The notes under the pieces were generated by a model that worked only from the letters and a program-made list of their open reading frames with translations, did not search any database and was not told where the DNA came from. The translations under genes were made by a program, and so were the position numbers. This document shows positions 24,029 to 37,265 of a stretch of 64,000 bases of DNA, in pieces (positions within the stretch are counted from its first letter, which is position 1; every line of letters starts with the position of its first letter). Location: NCBI GenBank assembly GCA_963932145.1, contig OZ010616.1, positions 49,620,053 to 49,684,052 on the forward strand, given 5' to 3'. Origin of the DNA: Acanthosepion lycidas (Eukaryota; Mollusca; Cephalopoda; Sepiida; Sepiidae).

Positions 24029-24440
24029 TAAACAAAACATTTACAAAGCACATGGATAGTTAACATTGTGTTTGTGTGTGAACATTTGTGTTTGTTCTTT
24101 GGTGAATGTTCGTATTTGGAAAAAGTTCGTAAGAATTCGTACGTACGTGAATGCGTGAAATATTATTTAACGTCTGACCGTCATGGTCGAGACGATAATT
24201 CTCTGGGACTACATTTTGCAGCAAGAATAGAGAAAAAAGAGAAAAGGGCAAACTCGTGTTTGCTATTTATAGATAATGTAATCACGTAGCAGGCTCACAG
24301 TGCCTTGGCGGGAAACTTGACTTAGTCACGCGCTGGAAAAATATATTGTGCGTGGGTGGATTGCAACGCCCACTTGTGTGTTTATTGACCAATTAGAAAC
24401 TGATATTTCCTGAAAATATTTACTAAGCTGAGAAGGCTCT
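23813..24440. repeat. Interspersed repeat, copy 1 (possible solo LTR)
   Basis: Shares ordered blocks with 26686-27135: aacacgtg, aaatttcct, gagaatgtt, aattaagtccaa, acaaacaagaccgat, a TA tract, cacatgga, gttcgta/cgtacgtg, and near the right side a tatttatag box. A TATTTATAG near the end would fit an LTR promoter, but TG...CA ends were not defined. Confidence 0.55.
23941..24020. repeat. (TA)n microsatellite
   Basis: About 40 TA units inside the repeat; the related copy at 26797 has only a short TA/AT stretch there. Confidence 0.97.
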
Positions 24441-26189
24441 TGTGATTCGCTTCTCCCAAAAGTGCACAAAATCGACTACATGAAAATATAGCGATTATAA
24501 AATTGTCGCATAGCTGCGATTTATAAATTGTCCATTACACAGTAGTGTTGATTTATTATCCAATTAATGCTTTTTGTTGTATAAATTGAATTTGCGTAAG
24601 TATGCATGTATGTCTGTGATGATGATGCTCATTACAGAAATCATTCACCAACAATATGCTTTCAACAAGCGAAAAACTTTTGTGAAGGTACAATACAACG
24701 CCTTTCAAAAAAGGTTCACTTACTTATTTAAAGCTGGAAACTGAGAAGGTTCATCAGAGTTACTGGGACTTTAACAAATTTGTTCTCAAGAGGAACCACA
24801 ATAATATCGAAATAAATATCATTATTCTTTTTAAAACAACAGTCAATAATAGTAAATTTCGGAAATTTTACACTTTTCTTCTCTGGTTTCTTTTAGCTAC
24901 TTTTTTTCTTTTTTTTCTTCTAACTTCTTTCATAAGAAAGAACCTAATTCATATACTGGTGACAGACAAATTTCTTTCTTATTTAAGAAATTTTTCATTG
25001 GCTTGAGACCGGCGAAATCCTCCTGATTTTTTCAGCCAACTCGACTCCTTAACTTACACAAAGGCTCCAGACTCGAGTCCCAAATTTTAATTTGCGTATG
25101 AGGAAGGTTCATTGGCTAAATCATTTTTGCCAATCGTCTGATTTTCTTTAATTATTTTAAAACCCTTCTTTTAAAAGGAAGTGTAAACAAACCTAGTATA
25201 AGTATATTTTATTTTTATTTTCATATTTTTATTAATCATTTATTTAATTTACATTTTTATATAAATTTTTATATTCTCCACTCAAGAAAAAGAGCAATAA
25301 ACAAACCTATTTTATTATTTTATATTCACCTTTTACATTACTTTCTTATAATTTTTTTTAATAAAATCATTGCTTTTTCTTATTACTTTACGTTTTGTTA
25401 CTATATCAATGATTTCAATTAATGACCCGCTACAGTATCTTTTTACTTATTTTTTAAATGAATTAATTATTTTCTCTATGGCGTTATTTCTTTTTACCCA
25501 CAAACGGAAGTTATGATGATTTGAATTTAAATCTTTATGACTTTTCTTTCATTGCTTTCTTTTGCTATGATTATTTTTTCTATTCACTAAAATTACTAGG
25601 AGAGGGCAAGGAAAGAAAATAACTACCGTATACTTGAGTAGTGCAAGTTTTTATAATCAGTTTTTTATACACAAAAAATAGAGGGTCGCACTCTACACAG
25701 GTAAATTTTATCTCGAGGGGTTAAAATTCATGCAAAAATTTCAGAGATCGTACTTGACTTTGAGTATATACGGCAATAAAGACTGCTGCTGCAAAAAAAA
25801 TACTACTGTTTTATTCATTGAAAAAATATTTTAAACAACTGTATGCATCTTCTTAAAGGTTGAAAAATATAGTTGTATTTTCATTATCGCACATAAGATT
25901 AAAATTACTTAGATTTTTGCCTGTATTTTTCTAAGGTCAGCACCAAATTCAAAACTGGATAAGTGAACAGGAAAAAACACTATCTTTTCCAAGATGCTGT
26001 GAAAATTCATGGATATTAAAGAACAGGGTGTTGTGACATTATTCATCGGCTACTAAAATATTACTACCCATGGTGACGAAAGGTAATGAACTCAAGTATA
26101 TTGCTATATAACATATTTAAGTTTTGACTACTTTTGTTTATCATGTTGGATGGTGCTGCTCTGTTTGATGTTTTGATGGTTGAACGAAG
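24441..26189. other. No gene seen
   Basis: AT-rich sequence without recognisable coding motifs, arrays or long palindromes. Confidence 0.45.
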
Positions 26190-26956
26190 TCATTTACTTC
26201 TTTTATGTGCCGTGTCCCTTCAGGACCTTAGGCGATCATGGCCCTCCACATCCTCCTGTCCCTTGTTACTCTTAGTAAGTTTTGTCTTTTTGTTATCCCT
26301 CCCAGACCCTGTTCTCCATCCACTTGTTCAAGCCTATTAAGTATTCCACGCATTGCTTTCCCCTGTTCCTCTTTCTCTCTATCTGTCCTGTGAGTATCAG
26401 ATTTTCTAAGCCCTCCTTCCTCATTACGTATCCCAGAAATTTTAGCTGCCTCTTCCTGATGTTAAGTATAAGTTTCCTCTTTGTTTACTTTCTCTCCAAA
26501 ACCTTGTCGTTGGTCAGATGTTTGGCCAATGGTATCGTTTGCATCCTTCTGTAGAACCAGATTTCGGTTGCTTCGAGTCTCTTCGTCATCTTCGAGGAGA
26601 TTGTCCAACATTCCAACAACCCTTTCGTGTCTCTTAGTCTTAGTACTCTGCTTAGTTTTTAGAATACGTCTGAAGTGGACCGTGGCGGTGAAGATATAAA
26701 GAACACACGTGGGTTAAAATTTCCTACTAGCTGGCCCAGCTCCATGAGAATGTTGGACTTTAATTAAGTCCAAAGAAAACAAACAAGACCGATAATTATA
26801 TACAAACAAATATATGTATTAACAAAAGGTTACAAGCACATGGACAGTTACATTGAGTTTGTGTGGTGTGTGTGTATTGTGGTGAGTGTTCGTACGTACG
26901 TGTATTGTTCTTAGCGTGTTCCCAGAATTTGGGAAACGCTGTATCTGTGAGAGCTC

Positions 26957-27007
26957 ACATATGCGAGGTGGTATAAGGCCCAAGGCCTTATACCACCTCG
27001 CATATGT
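26957..27007. repeat. Perfect 24-bp inverted repeat with 3-base loop
   Basis: Left arm 26957-26980 (ends gtggtataaggcc), loop caa, right arm 26984-27007. No mismatch. Confidence 0.97.
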
Positions 27008-27025
27008 AACCCTAACCCTAACCCT
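27007..27025 (+). repeat. Interstitial telomere-like repeat, three TAACCC units
   Basis: taaccctaaccctaaccct immediately follows the perfect hairpin. It matches the metazoan/molluscan TTAGGG telomere repeat on the other strand. Three units is short enough to be chance or a transposon part. Confidence 0.75.
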
Positions 27026-28204
27026 GCCGAAAAAAGAGATCGAGGCAAAGGGTCACCCAGTATTTATAGCCAGGGGAGAGAGACCCCTGGTGAAGGGTTA
27101 AGGAACTAAAGGAGGAGCTAACTCCGACACGTCTTTGGCCATCCCAATGTCTTCGGATTTCAGTGCTGCACTTCCCAGATATTTACATTTCTGTATCTGC
27201 TTGATTTTAGTATATCTGACCTACAATTTTTGCTGATGACCATGCATCTTATCTTCTTGTAGTTTATGCTTAGTCCCTTCTTGCTCTCCTTCACTACCTT
27301 CTCTAGCAGGTTTTGTAGTTTTATTTCCATGTCTGCTATCAGCACTGTGTCATCTGCATATCTTATGTTCTTAAAATTGTGGCCACTAATGATGAATCCA
27401 GGTATGATTTCTAGGTCTCTCAAAATCGCTTTGCTGTATAGGTTGAATAAGTCCGGTGAGAAGACACATCCTTATCTTGCACTGCTTTCTATTTTTGTAT
27501 ATCTGCTGAACTCATGTTTTATCTGTATGCAGGCAGTTTGCTATCAGTAGAGATTCTTGATTATTCTAATGTCTTTCCCGAATATGTTAATTTTGCTGAG
27601 CAGTTCTAACAGATCTTTGTAGCGTAGTTTGTCGAACGCCTTTGTGTAGTCTTTTTGCATTTGTATTGCTCTTTCTGATAACATTCTGATTATAAATATC
27701 GTGTTCCTGGTTCCAGTGTCTTTGATGAACCCGCACTGTTCTTATACTATCACTGGCCTGATTCTGCTGCATGCTCTATTCATCAGAATTTAGATGATGA
27801 GTTTGTTATGTGGCTAATTAGGCTGGTTGTTCGGTAGAGTTTACATTCGTTTGCGCCTGGTTTCTTTGGCAGTGCTATGAAAATAAATCTACTTAGGTCT
27901 TCCAGTATATCCCCACCGTTGTAGATTCCATTTATTATTTTTGTAATTTTGTCTATGCCGAAATCGTCTAAGGCTGCCAGCATCTCTATTACAATTCCGT
28001 TTGGCCTTGCCCCTTTGTTTTTATTCAGTGCAGCTTCCACTTCGGTTTTAGTATTTCCGACTCATCGGTATTTTTGTGTATTTTCGATGTTCTCTTTTGT
28101 AGTGGAAGAGTTATCCAATATATTTATTCCAGCACTGAAGAATTTTTTCTTTCTCTAATATGAACGTTCCTTGGATTTTATGCAGCCTGTTGCTGAACAT
28201 ATCT

Positions 28205-28440
28205 TCTGTCCTTCAGTATCTGTCTATATATCTGAGATGAGGTATTATGTACACTATTTACATTATTCGGACTATTGTCCTCATCTTTGTCGCCATATTA
28301 ATTACGTTTCTGTCGTTGTACGCTCCGGTTTTCTTCAGGTGATTGGAATGTCGAACTGAACCCTTTATTTCGCTTACTAGGGTAGACTGTTCTAGTTTCA
28401 CATGCCATATCTAATGGATGTCAGTTATCTCCTGTTAATT
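28205..28440 (-). repeat. Copy of the TIR repeat family next to LINE 2
   Basis: The inverse strand reads through acagt-type outer sequence, gtaaat, agtccgaataatg, caaagatgaggac and the internal blocks gaaataaagggttcagttcg and agaacagtctaccc that are also inside 10015-10216. The opposite TIR is not seen, so the copy is truncated or its right end has diverged. Confidence 0.65.
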
Positions 28441-29115
28441 CCCCTCTCAAAGTTCTCCACCGCCTTAACCAGGTATTGAACTCACACAGTGACAGGACCC
28501 AAAGAGTGTCCTGTTAGCTTCCTTATTTTTTATGCATATCTCCTATATCTGTCATACTCATTCTCTCTAATTTCTGAATATCTTTCGGTGAGCCATTCTT
28601 CTTTAGCCTACCTGCATTTGTTCCTTATTTCATTGTGTGGATTTCTGTATTCTGTTCCATGTCTTGGCATTTACAACTAATCCCTTTAGGGACAAAGGGG
28701 AAGCTTTATGTTCCAGGTGACAGCAATCGAAAGATCCTTCGCATGTCCAAAACGAAGAACAAAACATCGTCGAGCAAATTTGAATACACTTTATTAACAA
28801 CCACTAATTAAAAGCAATAATGTGTTATTAGGAGGGTTAAAGAGAGTTTGTAAAAAGTCTAAACAAATAAAGTACGGAAAAAAAAAACAAATGTTCATGT
28901 ATGTACGGATGTTTGAGTCAGTGCGTAGTATATGTAGGTGCCAAAATATACGCATATATATGAATAAGAGTAACTCTCGTAGAAAGTTCCTTTTCCTGTG
29001 GTTGACGTAGTTGGATGCTCGGACAAGTATTTTATTCCACTGAATGTCCTGACTATTACAAATAAGTTATTAAACAAGAATACAACGTACAAAAGTTAAG
29101 TCCATTACGAAAAAA
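28441..29115. other. No intact gene; possible LINE linker remnant
   Basis: Minus strand near 28630-28660 gives KTWNRIQKST-like sequence that could be the LINE region upstream of the RT. The rest (28700-29115) shows nothing I recognise. Confidence 0.4.
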
Positions 29116-30152
29116 ATGTTCTACTCTGAATTAAAAAAAACATTTAAACAAACTTTCATTAATAATGACTTTCTTAATTACATTGTTGATGAACAAATTA
29201 GACAAACCATTAGAAATACTAACATAAATCAAAAAGAACATAATACTTCCTCAAATAACCCTAAGCATCTCAACCTATTATACCGTAATCAAATGCATTC
29301 TAACTATAAACAAAATGAAAAAGTCATAAAAAATTTCATAAGTACTAATATATTCCCCACTGATCCCAATAAAAAAAAATAAAAATAATTATATATTATA
29401 CTAATTTTAACGCAACCAACTTAATCATACACAATAACTCTCCTCCGTCAACTAGTGTTTTGGAAAATACCAACATTGTATATAAGTTCAAATGTCCTTT
29501 GGGAAATTGTATCTTTCACAAAAAAGTAAGTACTTATGCTGGCCCACAACATTATCAAGATGTCTTGCACTTCATTTGTCGGATACAAGTTCTATTGCAC
29601 AACATCTTATAACACATTCCTGTCCACCATCACAATACAGAAAAATACTTGTTGAAAACACCAATATCCTACACCACAAAATAATAGACAAAATCTTCAA
29701 ATACTCAAGTCCCTCTATATCAAAATTAACACTCAACAAAATTTATTACGAGTGTAGCAGCAGCGTGTTGAAGTGCATATAGCAAACATTTAATGTCATT
29801 TTGCATTTCTATCAATTTCCAGTCAGCTTCCTTATATTGCAAAGCTTCTTTTACAAAAAAATTCATAGTTACAACGGATAAATTTAAAATAATTATAAGA
29901 AAGTACGTTTTTAAAAATCAGCATCACAACAAAATGCAGATGTTATCACATTTACAATAAGTTTGTCTTTTTAATTTACCCCTGAGGATGATCTTGGAGG
30001 AGATCAAAATTACTTGGGTAGGAAAAAACTATGATGCCTTCCTTGATGAATTTCATGTTAATATCTAGAAACCAGAAAGGAACAGTATAAAAATAGATAT
30101 AATATGTCAATATTATTCAATAAAACATGTTTAAATCAAGATATACTACCAC

Positions 30153-30155
<3 letters not shown>
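29116..30155 (+). mobile_element. Penelope-like element copy B (connector plus endonuclease), 5' truncated
   Basis: 29116-29382 encodes the connector upstream of the nuclease (LNLLYRNQMHSNYK, IFPTDPNKK), matching 8700-8820 of copy A. 29492-29782 encodes a nuclease part with TTLSRCLALHLSDTSSIAQH; the GIY-YIG tyrosines are degraded. The 3' region contains a hammerhead-like motif (29982-30010) and ends in aacatgtttaaatcaagatatactaccac directly against a (TA)n tract, similar to the end of copy C at 43035-43073. Frameshifts make it inactive. Confidence 0.78.
29982..30010 (+). ncRNA. Hammerhead-like motif in the 3' region of Penelope element B
   Basis: CTGAGGA fits CUGANGA. The stem GATC...GATC follows after one T, and the second box is AAAA instead of GAAA. 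The position, about 200 bases after the nuclease frame, corresponds to that in copy A. Probably inactive. Confidence 0.35.

Positions 30156-30243
<88 letters not shown>
30156..30243. repeat. (TA)n(GT)n(TA)n compound microsatellite
   Basis: TA to 30189, GT to about 30222, TA to 30243; directly follows Penelope element B. Confidence 0.97.
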
Positions 30244-30244
<1 letters not shown>

Positions 30245-32343
30245 GTACAAGTAATCAATCCATTGGTATATAATCCAGGTGGATCCTAGTAATATTAATT
30301 ATTAAAACTGGTCCACAGAAAGCTTGATGTATTTGATAACAGAGCATATGTATTTTTTACAGCAAAAAACAAAAATTGCCTCAACATGGGGATAGTCTAT
30401 TTCAAGCCACTCTGTACACAACTATCATCAGCCCTTAAGTGACTGTCTTAGAGCATTGTTATAAATTTATTTTCAATGTTAGTCCTCCTCCGGTAGATGT
30501 CTTGTTAATTGGTATCCATTTATCTTTTCAAGCCAAAGAGACACAAGCACACAATCTACACTCTTTTACCAAATACACTGGTTGTCCAGTTAAAGAGAGT
30601 CAACTGTCCACTTTGTAACTTATCCCACACACATGCATATATTCACAGCATTTTTGTGACATACTTTCTTCACTGACTGACTGTAATTTCTTGTTAAGTA
30701 AGAAATATCCCTTTCATCATCTTCAAAGATGAATTTGTTAAAATGAATTATTTCAACTGTTGCTGAAAGTACAACTTTTGGTTTCTCAATCTCTTGTTCA
30801 TGCATTGTTTGAATTTAATTTCAACCTTTTGTTTTCACTCATTTATCACAAGGTTATTTTTGTTGGTGGAAAATAGGTCAAAATTAAGTGATTGTCAACT
30901 ACACCAACGAATAGTGAAGATATGTGTATTACATACACAAATATGTAGCTTTTTTGTTACAGTGATCACAGTAGCATAGAAAAAATGATAGAGTGTTTAT
31001 AAAGATGTCTTTATTTGCTAGACATCATTACATGAGGTGGTTGACTCAGCAAATGGTGCTGGGAAGAGTTCTCTAGACAGGGAAGATAACGTAATTGACT
31101 ACTCTCTTATCAATTTTTACTCTATTTATTTATTTTAGAGCATATTTAGTGAGGAAGAAAGAGAAAAGAGTTGGTGGGTAGTTCACTGACAGGTATTCAT
31201 TACCGCTGCATTCATCTCTGTAGCAAGCTGACTTTCAATTACTTCCGTCTGAGCATGTTTGTACGGTCTGTTTTTTGTCAGTGGGTTTTCTTATTTTGCT
31301 GTTTCACTCTCCTTTGTTATACTCTGCTTCAAATTAGGTTTCTTTCTGATTCACTCTACATGTCAGCCAGATGTGATTGCTAAGAAAGCAAAAATAAAAA
31401 TAAAAAGTCACCTTTATGCAAGGGCTCCAAGTATCACATCCAGCCCCCCCCCCCCAAAAAAAACAAGTCCACTCATAAAATATAAAATATAATATAAACA
31501 AGGCCAATCATGGAGGTTGCCACCAAAGAAAAGACATGAAAAAAGATGAGTTCATGAACCACTACATTTGCTTTTAAGATTGCCACTGATAAACAACTGG
31601 GACATTCATGGCAAATGGGCAAGCTTCATCTAATGAACCATTGGCCTCTCTCAACATCACCACCATGACCTTGGTCAACCAACCTGACACATGAATCAAA
31701 TCCAGGTCCTACCAACTCTATCCTTCCTTTAAGTAACCTTGCCTACAAAGAGACATTCCTCCCCTGGTAGTACTTGTTTCATTTGTTCTCCTGCACTACC
31801 ATATGCATGTTTATAAAAAGTCTCTTTAGGTAATGAGGGCTTCACAGTACCTACCTGCTGATGAAAATCTGCTAATGTCATTGGTCACTCTTCTGGAAAT
31901 AAGTGCATGCAGCGAGTGCTTTGATGTAGAAAACATCTGTTGTATCAATACTTGTAGCCATTGTTAGTCTTTACCAGACAGTTTAGCTACTTTTCCCAAT
32001 TCTCTTGCATTTGTTCTTGATATGGACATAATAATCACCTCTGTTGAGATTGTTCAGCTCTTTGCCCATATCATGTTGTTTCTGCTTCTTTTCCTACTTT
32101 TTCTATGTTTCTTCAGCTGAGTATAGATAATGTGGCCTAAGTTTGGACTTAAAACAAACAAATTAAACTGATTCAAATTATAGTGGACATAGAACATATT
32201 CTGTTAATTTGTTTCAGATAAAATAAAAACATCTTTTTAATGAAAATTATTAATAAGATACAATATCCCTACTGAGTAGATACCAACTTAAAATAAAATC
32301 CCATTAACTTTTTTTAAGGCAATTCACCCCGAGCAAGGTGGGA
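30244..32343. other. No gene seen
   Basis: Mixed-composition DNA. A block near 31500-31740 (tgaatcaaatccaggtcc) hints at a SINE in either orientation, without a second copy in the window. No exon or RNA gene could be supported. Confidence 0.4.
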
Positions 32344-33060
32344 GTGTCACTATCATGCAAGGGGTTACAAGAGTAAAGAGTAAAGAGGCGTGTTTGAGGA
32401 AAGGATACAGAAAAAGACAGGGAACAAGCTCAGGGTGTCAGACATTGATTGACATTACACTTGAATATTTAAAGATTATAGTCATCAGAGAAGGAAGTAA
32501 GTGGAAGGGAGTTCCACAGATGGGAAGTGTGAGAGAAGAAGCTGTTTGAGTAGAAGAGACAGTTACATTTAACCATTTTGACAGTGAAAGAGTGGGACCA
32601 AAATGCCAGCCTGGGAGCATGTTTACATTCATGAAGTCCAGGAACCAGAGACAGTAGCTCATTGGAACAGTTGCCATGAAAATATTTGTAGAAGAGACAG
32701 AGGGAGGCCACAGCTCATCTGTAGGATAGCGATTGTAGACTAGAGGTCAGATCAGGACCTATCATCTTGCATATTCATCTCTGGATTTTGTCGAGGACCT
32801 CGAGATGTACAGCAGGAGCACCAAGCCATATATGACAGCAATATTCTATACAAGGATGGATGGTTGATTTATAGATTTGAAGAATGGACTCAAATGAGAA
32901 AAACTTTCTGGCACAACACATAGAGCCAACTTCCCTTGCGGTAGATGAAGCTATTGATTCAATGTATTTATTCCACCTCATGTTAGTGGACAGCGTGAGA
33001 CCAAGCAGATGCTCTCAAGGAGTTGGGAATCAGCCATTCTGATAGGAGGCAGGACTTATA
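32344..33060 (-). mobile_element. Jockey/CR1-like LINE, 3' end of the reverse transcriptase ORF
   Basis: Minus strand: 32981-32775 encodes RWNKYIESIASS, then the cysteine-containing STIHPCIEYCCHIWLGAP block typical of the thumb region of jockey/CR1-type LINEs. After a frameshift, 32711-32438 encodes the terminal block with SLCLFYKYFHGNCSNELLSL and HLWNSLP. It is 5' truncated, as usual for LINEs, and differs from the family at 9.5 and 26 kb. Confidence 0.85.
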
Positions 33061-36000
33061 ATTTTCAGAGAAAGAAAAAAATTTATACAACATTTAAAAC
33101 ATCTGTCAAATTAACAATCTGCAAATTTGCAGATTTTAAGCATGTATAGTTTTCAAGTTATTAGTAATTTTATACTCTTTAAGTAACATACTTCATAATT
33201 AAACTAAGCATTTTTTTCTGTTCATATCCATTATGTGTCTACTATAACATTCATATTTTAGGTATGAAATCATATCAAGCATTTATTTTTCAGAACACCC
33301 ACATTGCTACCGAATTTGATGCAAGGTTGAGGTTTAAAGTGAGTTTAACGGCAATACCGTGGAAAATTTTCCCAAGCATCCTCAGTACACCCCCTTTTGG
33401 TGATGTCTCAGGTACTGGCAATAAACCCACCCCCTTCTGAAGGAGAGGTACTACTTAGCAGGAAGGCCACCTGGGGCTTGAGCATAATGTTTTTATACTT
33501 CACCAGTATGTGCCAGGTATGTATCAAGTGGCAGTCAGTGAGTGGAGTCTGTGTGATTGTCTAAATAGTAGAAGAATATAATAATCTGAATCAAAGTCAT
33601 TAAAAAATACTCCTGTCATTCTGTATCTGTGTCTTTCCTGCAGTTGTAAATTGTAAGACACCTCAATGATTTCTGGAATATAAAAATGTTGGATTTACAG
33701 TTTATCTGCTTTCTTCATTTCTTTTCCTTTTCCTTTCTGAATGAGTTGAATATTATTTTACAAGGCCAAAATTTTAATCTCTTAAATTTTTCACAAATTT
33801 TTGTGCTGGTTGGTATTTTAGTCTCTCTATCTCAGTGAGTTGCTGAGGTTGAGTAATCCTATTAGATTTTAGCCACATGTGAGTTTATCAATTTCAAAGA
33901 AGCCTACACACTGTGACCACATACCTTTTCACAATCCCATGATAAAATATTTTCTCTAACTTGTTACCACAGACTTACTAGCACCCTGTTGTTACAATAT
34001 ACAGTTCTTCTTACTGGTGATCTACATCACATAAGTGACACAGGTTTTGATATATTATTATTTCAGCAAACATATCTGACCTGAAGATTAGCTCCCTTGC
34101 TTTCCAAAGGTTTGTCTTGATATGTAACCAGCTAACAAAATGACATTACTACAATGTTTCTGCACCTTTACATAGAGATTGCAAATCTTTTTTAGGCTCC
34201 CCACAACATATCTGCAACATTGTAAATGTGTTGCCTTATAACAGTGCAAATATATTGCCTTGTAACATTACATTAATAAAAAATGGATAATAAATTTCTG
34301 GAAGATATTAAAATGTACATTCATCATCTAAATTAGTGATTCTCAATTTTTTTAAAATACAAAAAGAATTTTTATACCATCTACGCATATTGTACAATGT
34401 CAAAGAAACAATTTCTTGGAAATCTTTATCAGCTACGAATATGGTGTCAGGCTCACACCATTTATATGAATTGAGATGTACTTATGAAGAATTACATAAG
34501 GGAAAATAATTAACATGGTCTTTTATTACCACATCCTCCTCCACTCTTATATTTATTCATAAGGAATAAAGTCTTCTCAACAAGCTGGCATCTTGCAGGC
34601 CCTTTGGGATTGCTGGCTTGACTTATTGTTGGAAAATTTTCTCAAGATTCTGATGATGTCTCTGGACTGTCCAGTGAATTGTCTTTGGACATAGGGCTTC
34701 TGCCTTAAGTGCTTTTGTTTTCTTCAGCACGTGAGCTGTTCAGTTTTTGGAGAGTAGATGTTGATATCAGTATTAGTCCATTTCTAAGCTAGTGGACATG
34801 TGATAAAGGTTCAAAGTTTGATGGCTTAAGGTGGCCTATGTGAGAGGGTACAGTAAGCGTAGTTTCTTTGTCTTTGTAATATTCCAGGAATAGGTATTCC
34901 AAATTCATTTCCCTGAGTAGTTACAGGTTTAGATTCATTTCCCTTACCTGGACAGTATCTTGCCTCTTATCTGAATATTGAACTCATGAGTACTGAGGGT
35001 TCAACACTTTTAGTTCTACCTCATCCATTAAAGGACTGTGCTTACTGTGGCAGACATCACATTGCATAGTAATATTCTTATGGTGTATAAAGCCTTAAAG
35101 ATGATAATTTCCTAATGGCCAACCAAACACCCAAGATCAGCACCAATCAACTGTATTGTTTTCTAAATTATGCCATTATACTTTTTGGACTACCAATTAC
35201 CTTGAGGGTTTCAGACATTGTTCTATTTATGGTCACTCCCTTTTCACACAAGAATTGCTTAACATACTATGACATAAAACAGGTCTCATAGTCAGAGTGG
35301 TTGTATGTAAACAATCCCAAAACAACTCACCAATCTATGGCATGGGTTTCTCAACTGGCTTCATGACAGTGATTTGCATTTGTCTATCACTTCCTCCCAT
35401 TGTGGATGAACAGCCACACACACTGCTGGACATCACAACGATAACAACATCTAGCTAAAGTTGCCAAGTTTGTTCTCAAATACAACTTTAAATTTCTTGT
35501 CAGAAGCAATAATGTGATGAAAATTCCTTCATCAGATAGCTTTGTTCACTTGCTCGAAGACCAAGCAGGAACTTCTAGCAATCTTTGGCTTTGAAGATCA
35601 GGAATTCTACAGAGTATTTATGATTGTTACTGGGGTTCTTTGAGGAATCTTCAACATACTGTCAATGGTGTCGCCAGAATTTTATTTGATATAGAAGTGA
35701 CTCTATTTCATGGCTGCCAGTTGCATATCTTGCAAGGAGCATGTTAATGGTTGTTCAAGTGTCAATTTATAAAACAAATTAACAAACAACATGATGTACT
35801 TTGTGTCTTTGCCTTTTACATTTCCATTCAATCATATATCTTCTTGATCTGAGGTGGTTTTGAGATAATGCACACATGGTTGAGAGGTGTATTCTTTCTT
35901 GCCTTTCATTCAGTTATTGCTGCTTTTCTTTTTATAAATCCTTTGTTCTTTATTGGGACACTTGTTTCTTTTCATTGTAGACCTTACATGACTTGTCATA

Positions 36001-36973
36001 GGCAGTGCATTTATCTTGTTTGTATGTGCGCCATCCTTCTTTGGGGGCCATTCTTCTTCATTGAGGATACTTTCATCACATGCATTTGCTTTGTCCTCAT
36101 AACTTGGCTATGTAATGATACCTTTTCAGATGCTCTACAAATATTGATTCTGCATGTTTTGTACCTTAAGTAGGTCCTGTCTATTGTCATGGTCCCAGAC
36201 ACCACTAATAACTTGGTTTCATATTAAAGAATCACTACATCTGCCACAAAAGTTGGAAGTTTCTGACAAAACTTGAAGGATGCTAAAGATATTGTCAATT
36301 GATTTACCCTCATTTTGTCAAAATACAAACCAATTACTAATTTTGTTAGTGATATCCACTATTTTATTTTAATTTTGTTAGTGTATCCACTATTTTATGA
36401 ACAATGTGAACAGTGTGGGTCAGTTCAGATACCAGAGAAAAGTTTTCCAATATTTTATGGTACAAAGACAAAGCAATCAGGGGCTGTGAAACACCTGCAT
36501 AAATACCAGAATCAGTTCATTCTTCACTTGACATTGTGAAAAACATTTGGCAGCATTTATGTAAAATAGAGACAAAGGAAGAAGCACAGAAAATGAAAAT
36601 TCACAGACAAGATGAGTTAGCTGCTTGTAGAATGCAGACAAAAATTAGTAAAGTTAGAAAATTAAGGCAGATTAGGTTCACTGACAAGACTGTTTAGCTA
36701 ATTCAGACAATAATCTGCAATATTAGATGGATAAAGAATTGAAAATGACTTACAGTGGGCATGATGACCTGTAGTTTCATAAATGGATTGTAGAGGTCTA
36801 GTTCAGTAAGCATATGACAATATGGTTTGTCTTAGAAGCAACAGTAAGGCAACAATGACAAAGTGAGTTTATGGTTGTCTTTATTTGCCAGCCACCATTA
36901 CAAGAAGTGTCTAACTCAGTGAAATAGGTATAAGAAGATATTAAGAAAAAAAGTTGTTTGAAAAATTAATGCA
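33061..36973. other. No gene seen; probable old repeats
   Basis: Sequence of intermediate GC without frames that I can name. 34550-36250 has many short minus-strand frames with occasional retroelement-like flavour, but no diagnostic motif, so I leave it unassigned. Confidence 0.4.
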
Positions 36974-37265
36974 TTTCACAGCTCTAGCATCACTCCTTCA
37001 TAGTCAGCCTATGAACATTTCAGCCCAGCCTCATACCTGGAAAGAAACAAAGCAGTTATCAATAAGAGTTGAAATTAATTCATGCATGATTTCACAGCTA
37101 TAGTGTCACTCCTTCATAGTCAGGCTATGAACATTTCAGCCCAGCCTCATACCTGGAAAGAAACAAAGAGGTTATCAATAAGAGTTGAAATTAATGCATG
37201 CATGATTTCACTGCTATAGTATCATTCCTTCATAGTCAGGCTATGAACATTTCAGCCGACTCTCA
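36974..37265 (+). repeat. 116-bp tandem repeat, about 2.5 copies
   Basis: tttcacagct starts units at 36974 and 37090, and tttcactgct at 37206. Each unit contains ccttcatagtcag, ctatgaacatttcagcc and (in the two full units) cataacctgg-like catacctggaaagaaacaaa. The last unit breaks off near 37265. Confidence 0.9.

Larger units (their letters stand above)
26686..27135. repeat. Interspersed repeat, copy 2, inserted in the LINE
   Basis: Related along most of its length to 23813-24440. It separates two LINE segments that would otherwise be contiguous. It carries a perfect hairpin and telomere-like repeats (listed separately) at a place where copy 1 has different sequence. Confidence 0.6.
26190..28180 (-). 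mobile_element. LINE copy 2 (endonuclease-RT family as at 9.5-12.6 kb), minus strand
   Basis: Minus-strand pieces from right to left: RT start with KGARPNGIVIEMLAALDDFG and LEDLSRFIFIALPKKPGANE (27783-28040), frameshifted middle (27587-27780), palm with YADDTVLIADMEIKLQNLLE and KGLSINYKKIRCMV (27160-27423), and C-terminal pieces (26190-26690). The catalytic YADD is intact but stops and shifts interrupt the frame. An unrelated repeat is inserted at 26686-27135 between palm and C-terminus. Confidence 0.85.

Noticed and set aside
27007-27025. True chromosome end
   Set aside because: Only three units, internal to an interspersed repeat, with ordinary sequence on both sides.
34550-36250. Possible retrotransposon polyprotein on the minus strand
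   Set aside because: Only short broken frames and no diagnostic RT, integrase or zinc-knuckle motif could be read.
36974-37265. CRISPR-like array
   Set aside because: Units are contiguous 116-bp tandem copies without spacers, in a eukaryotic sequence.
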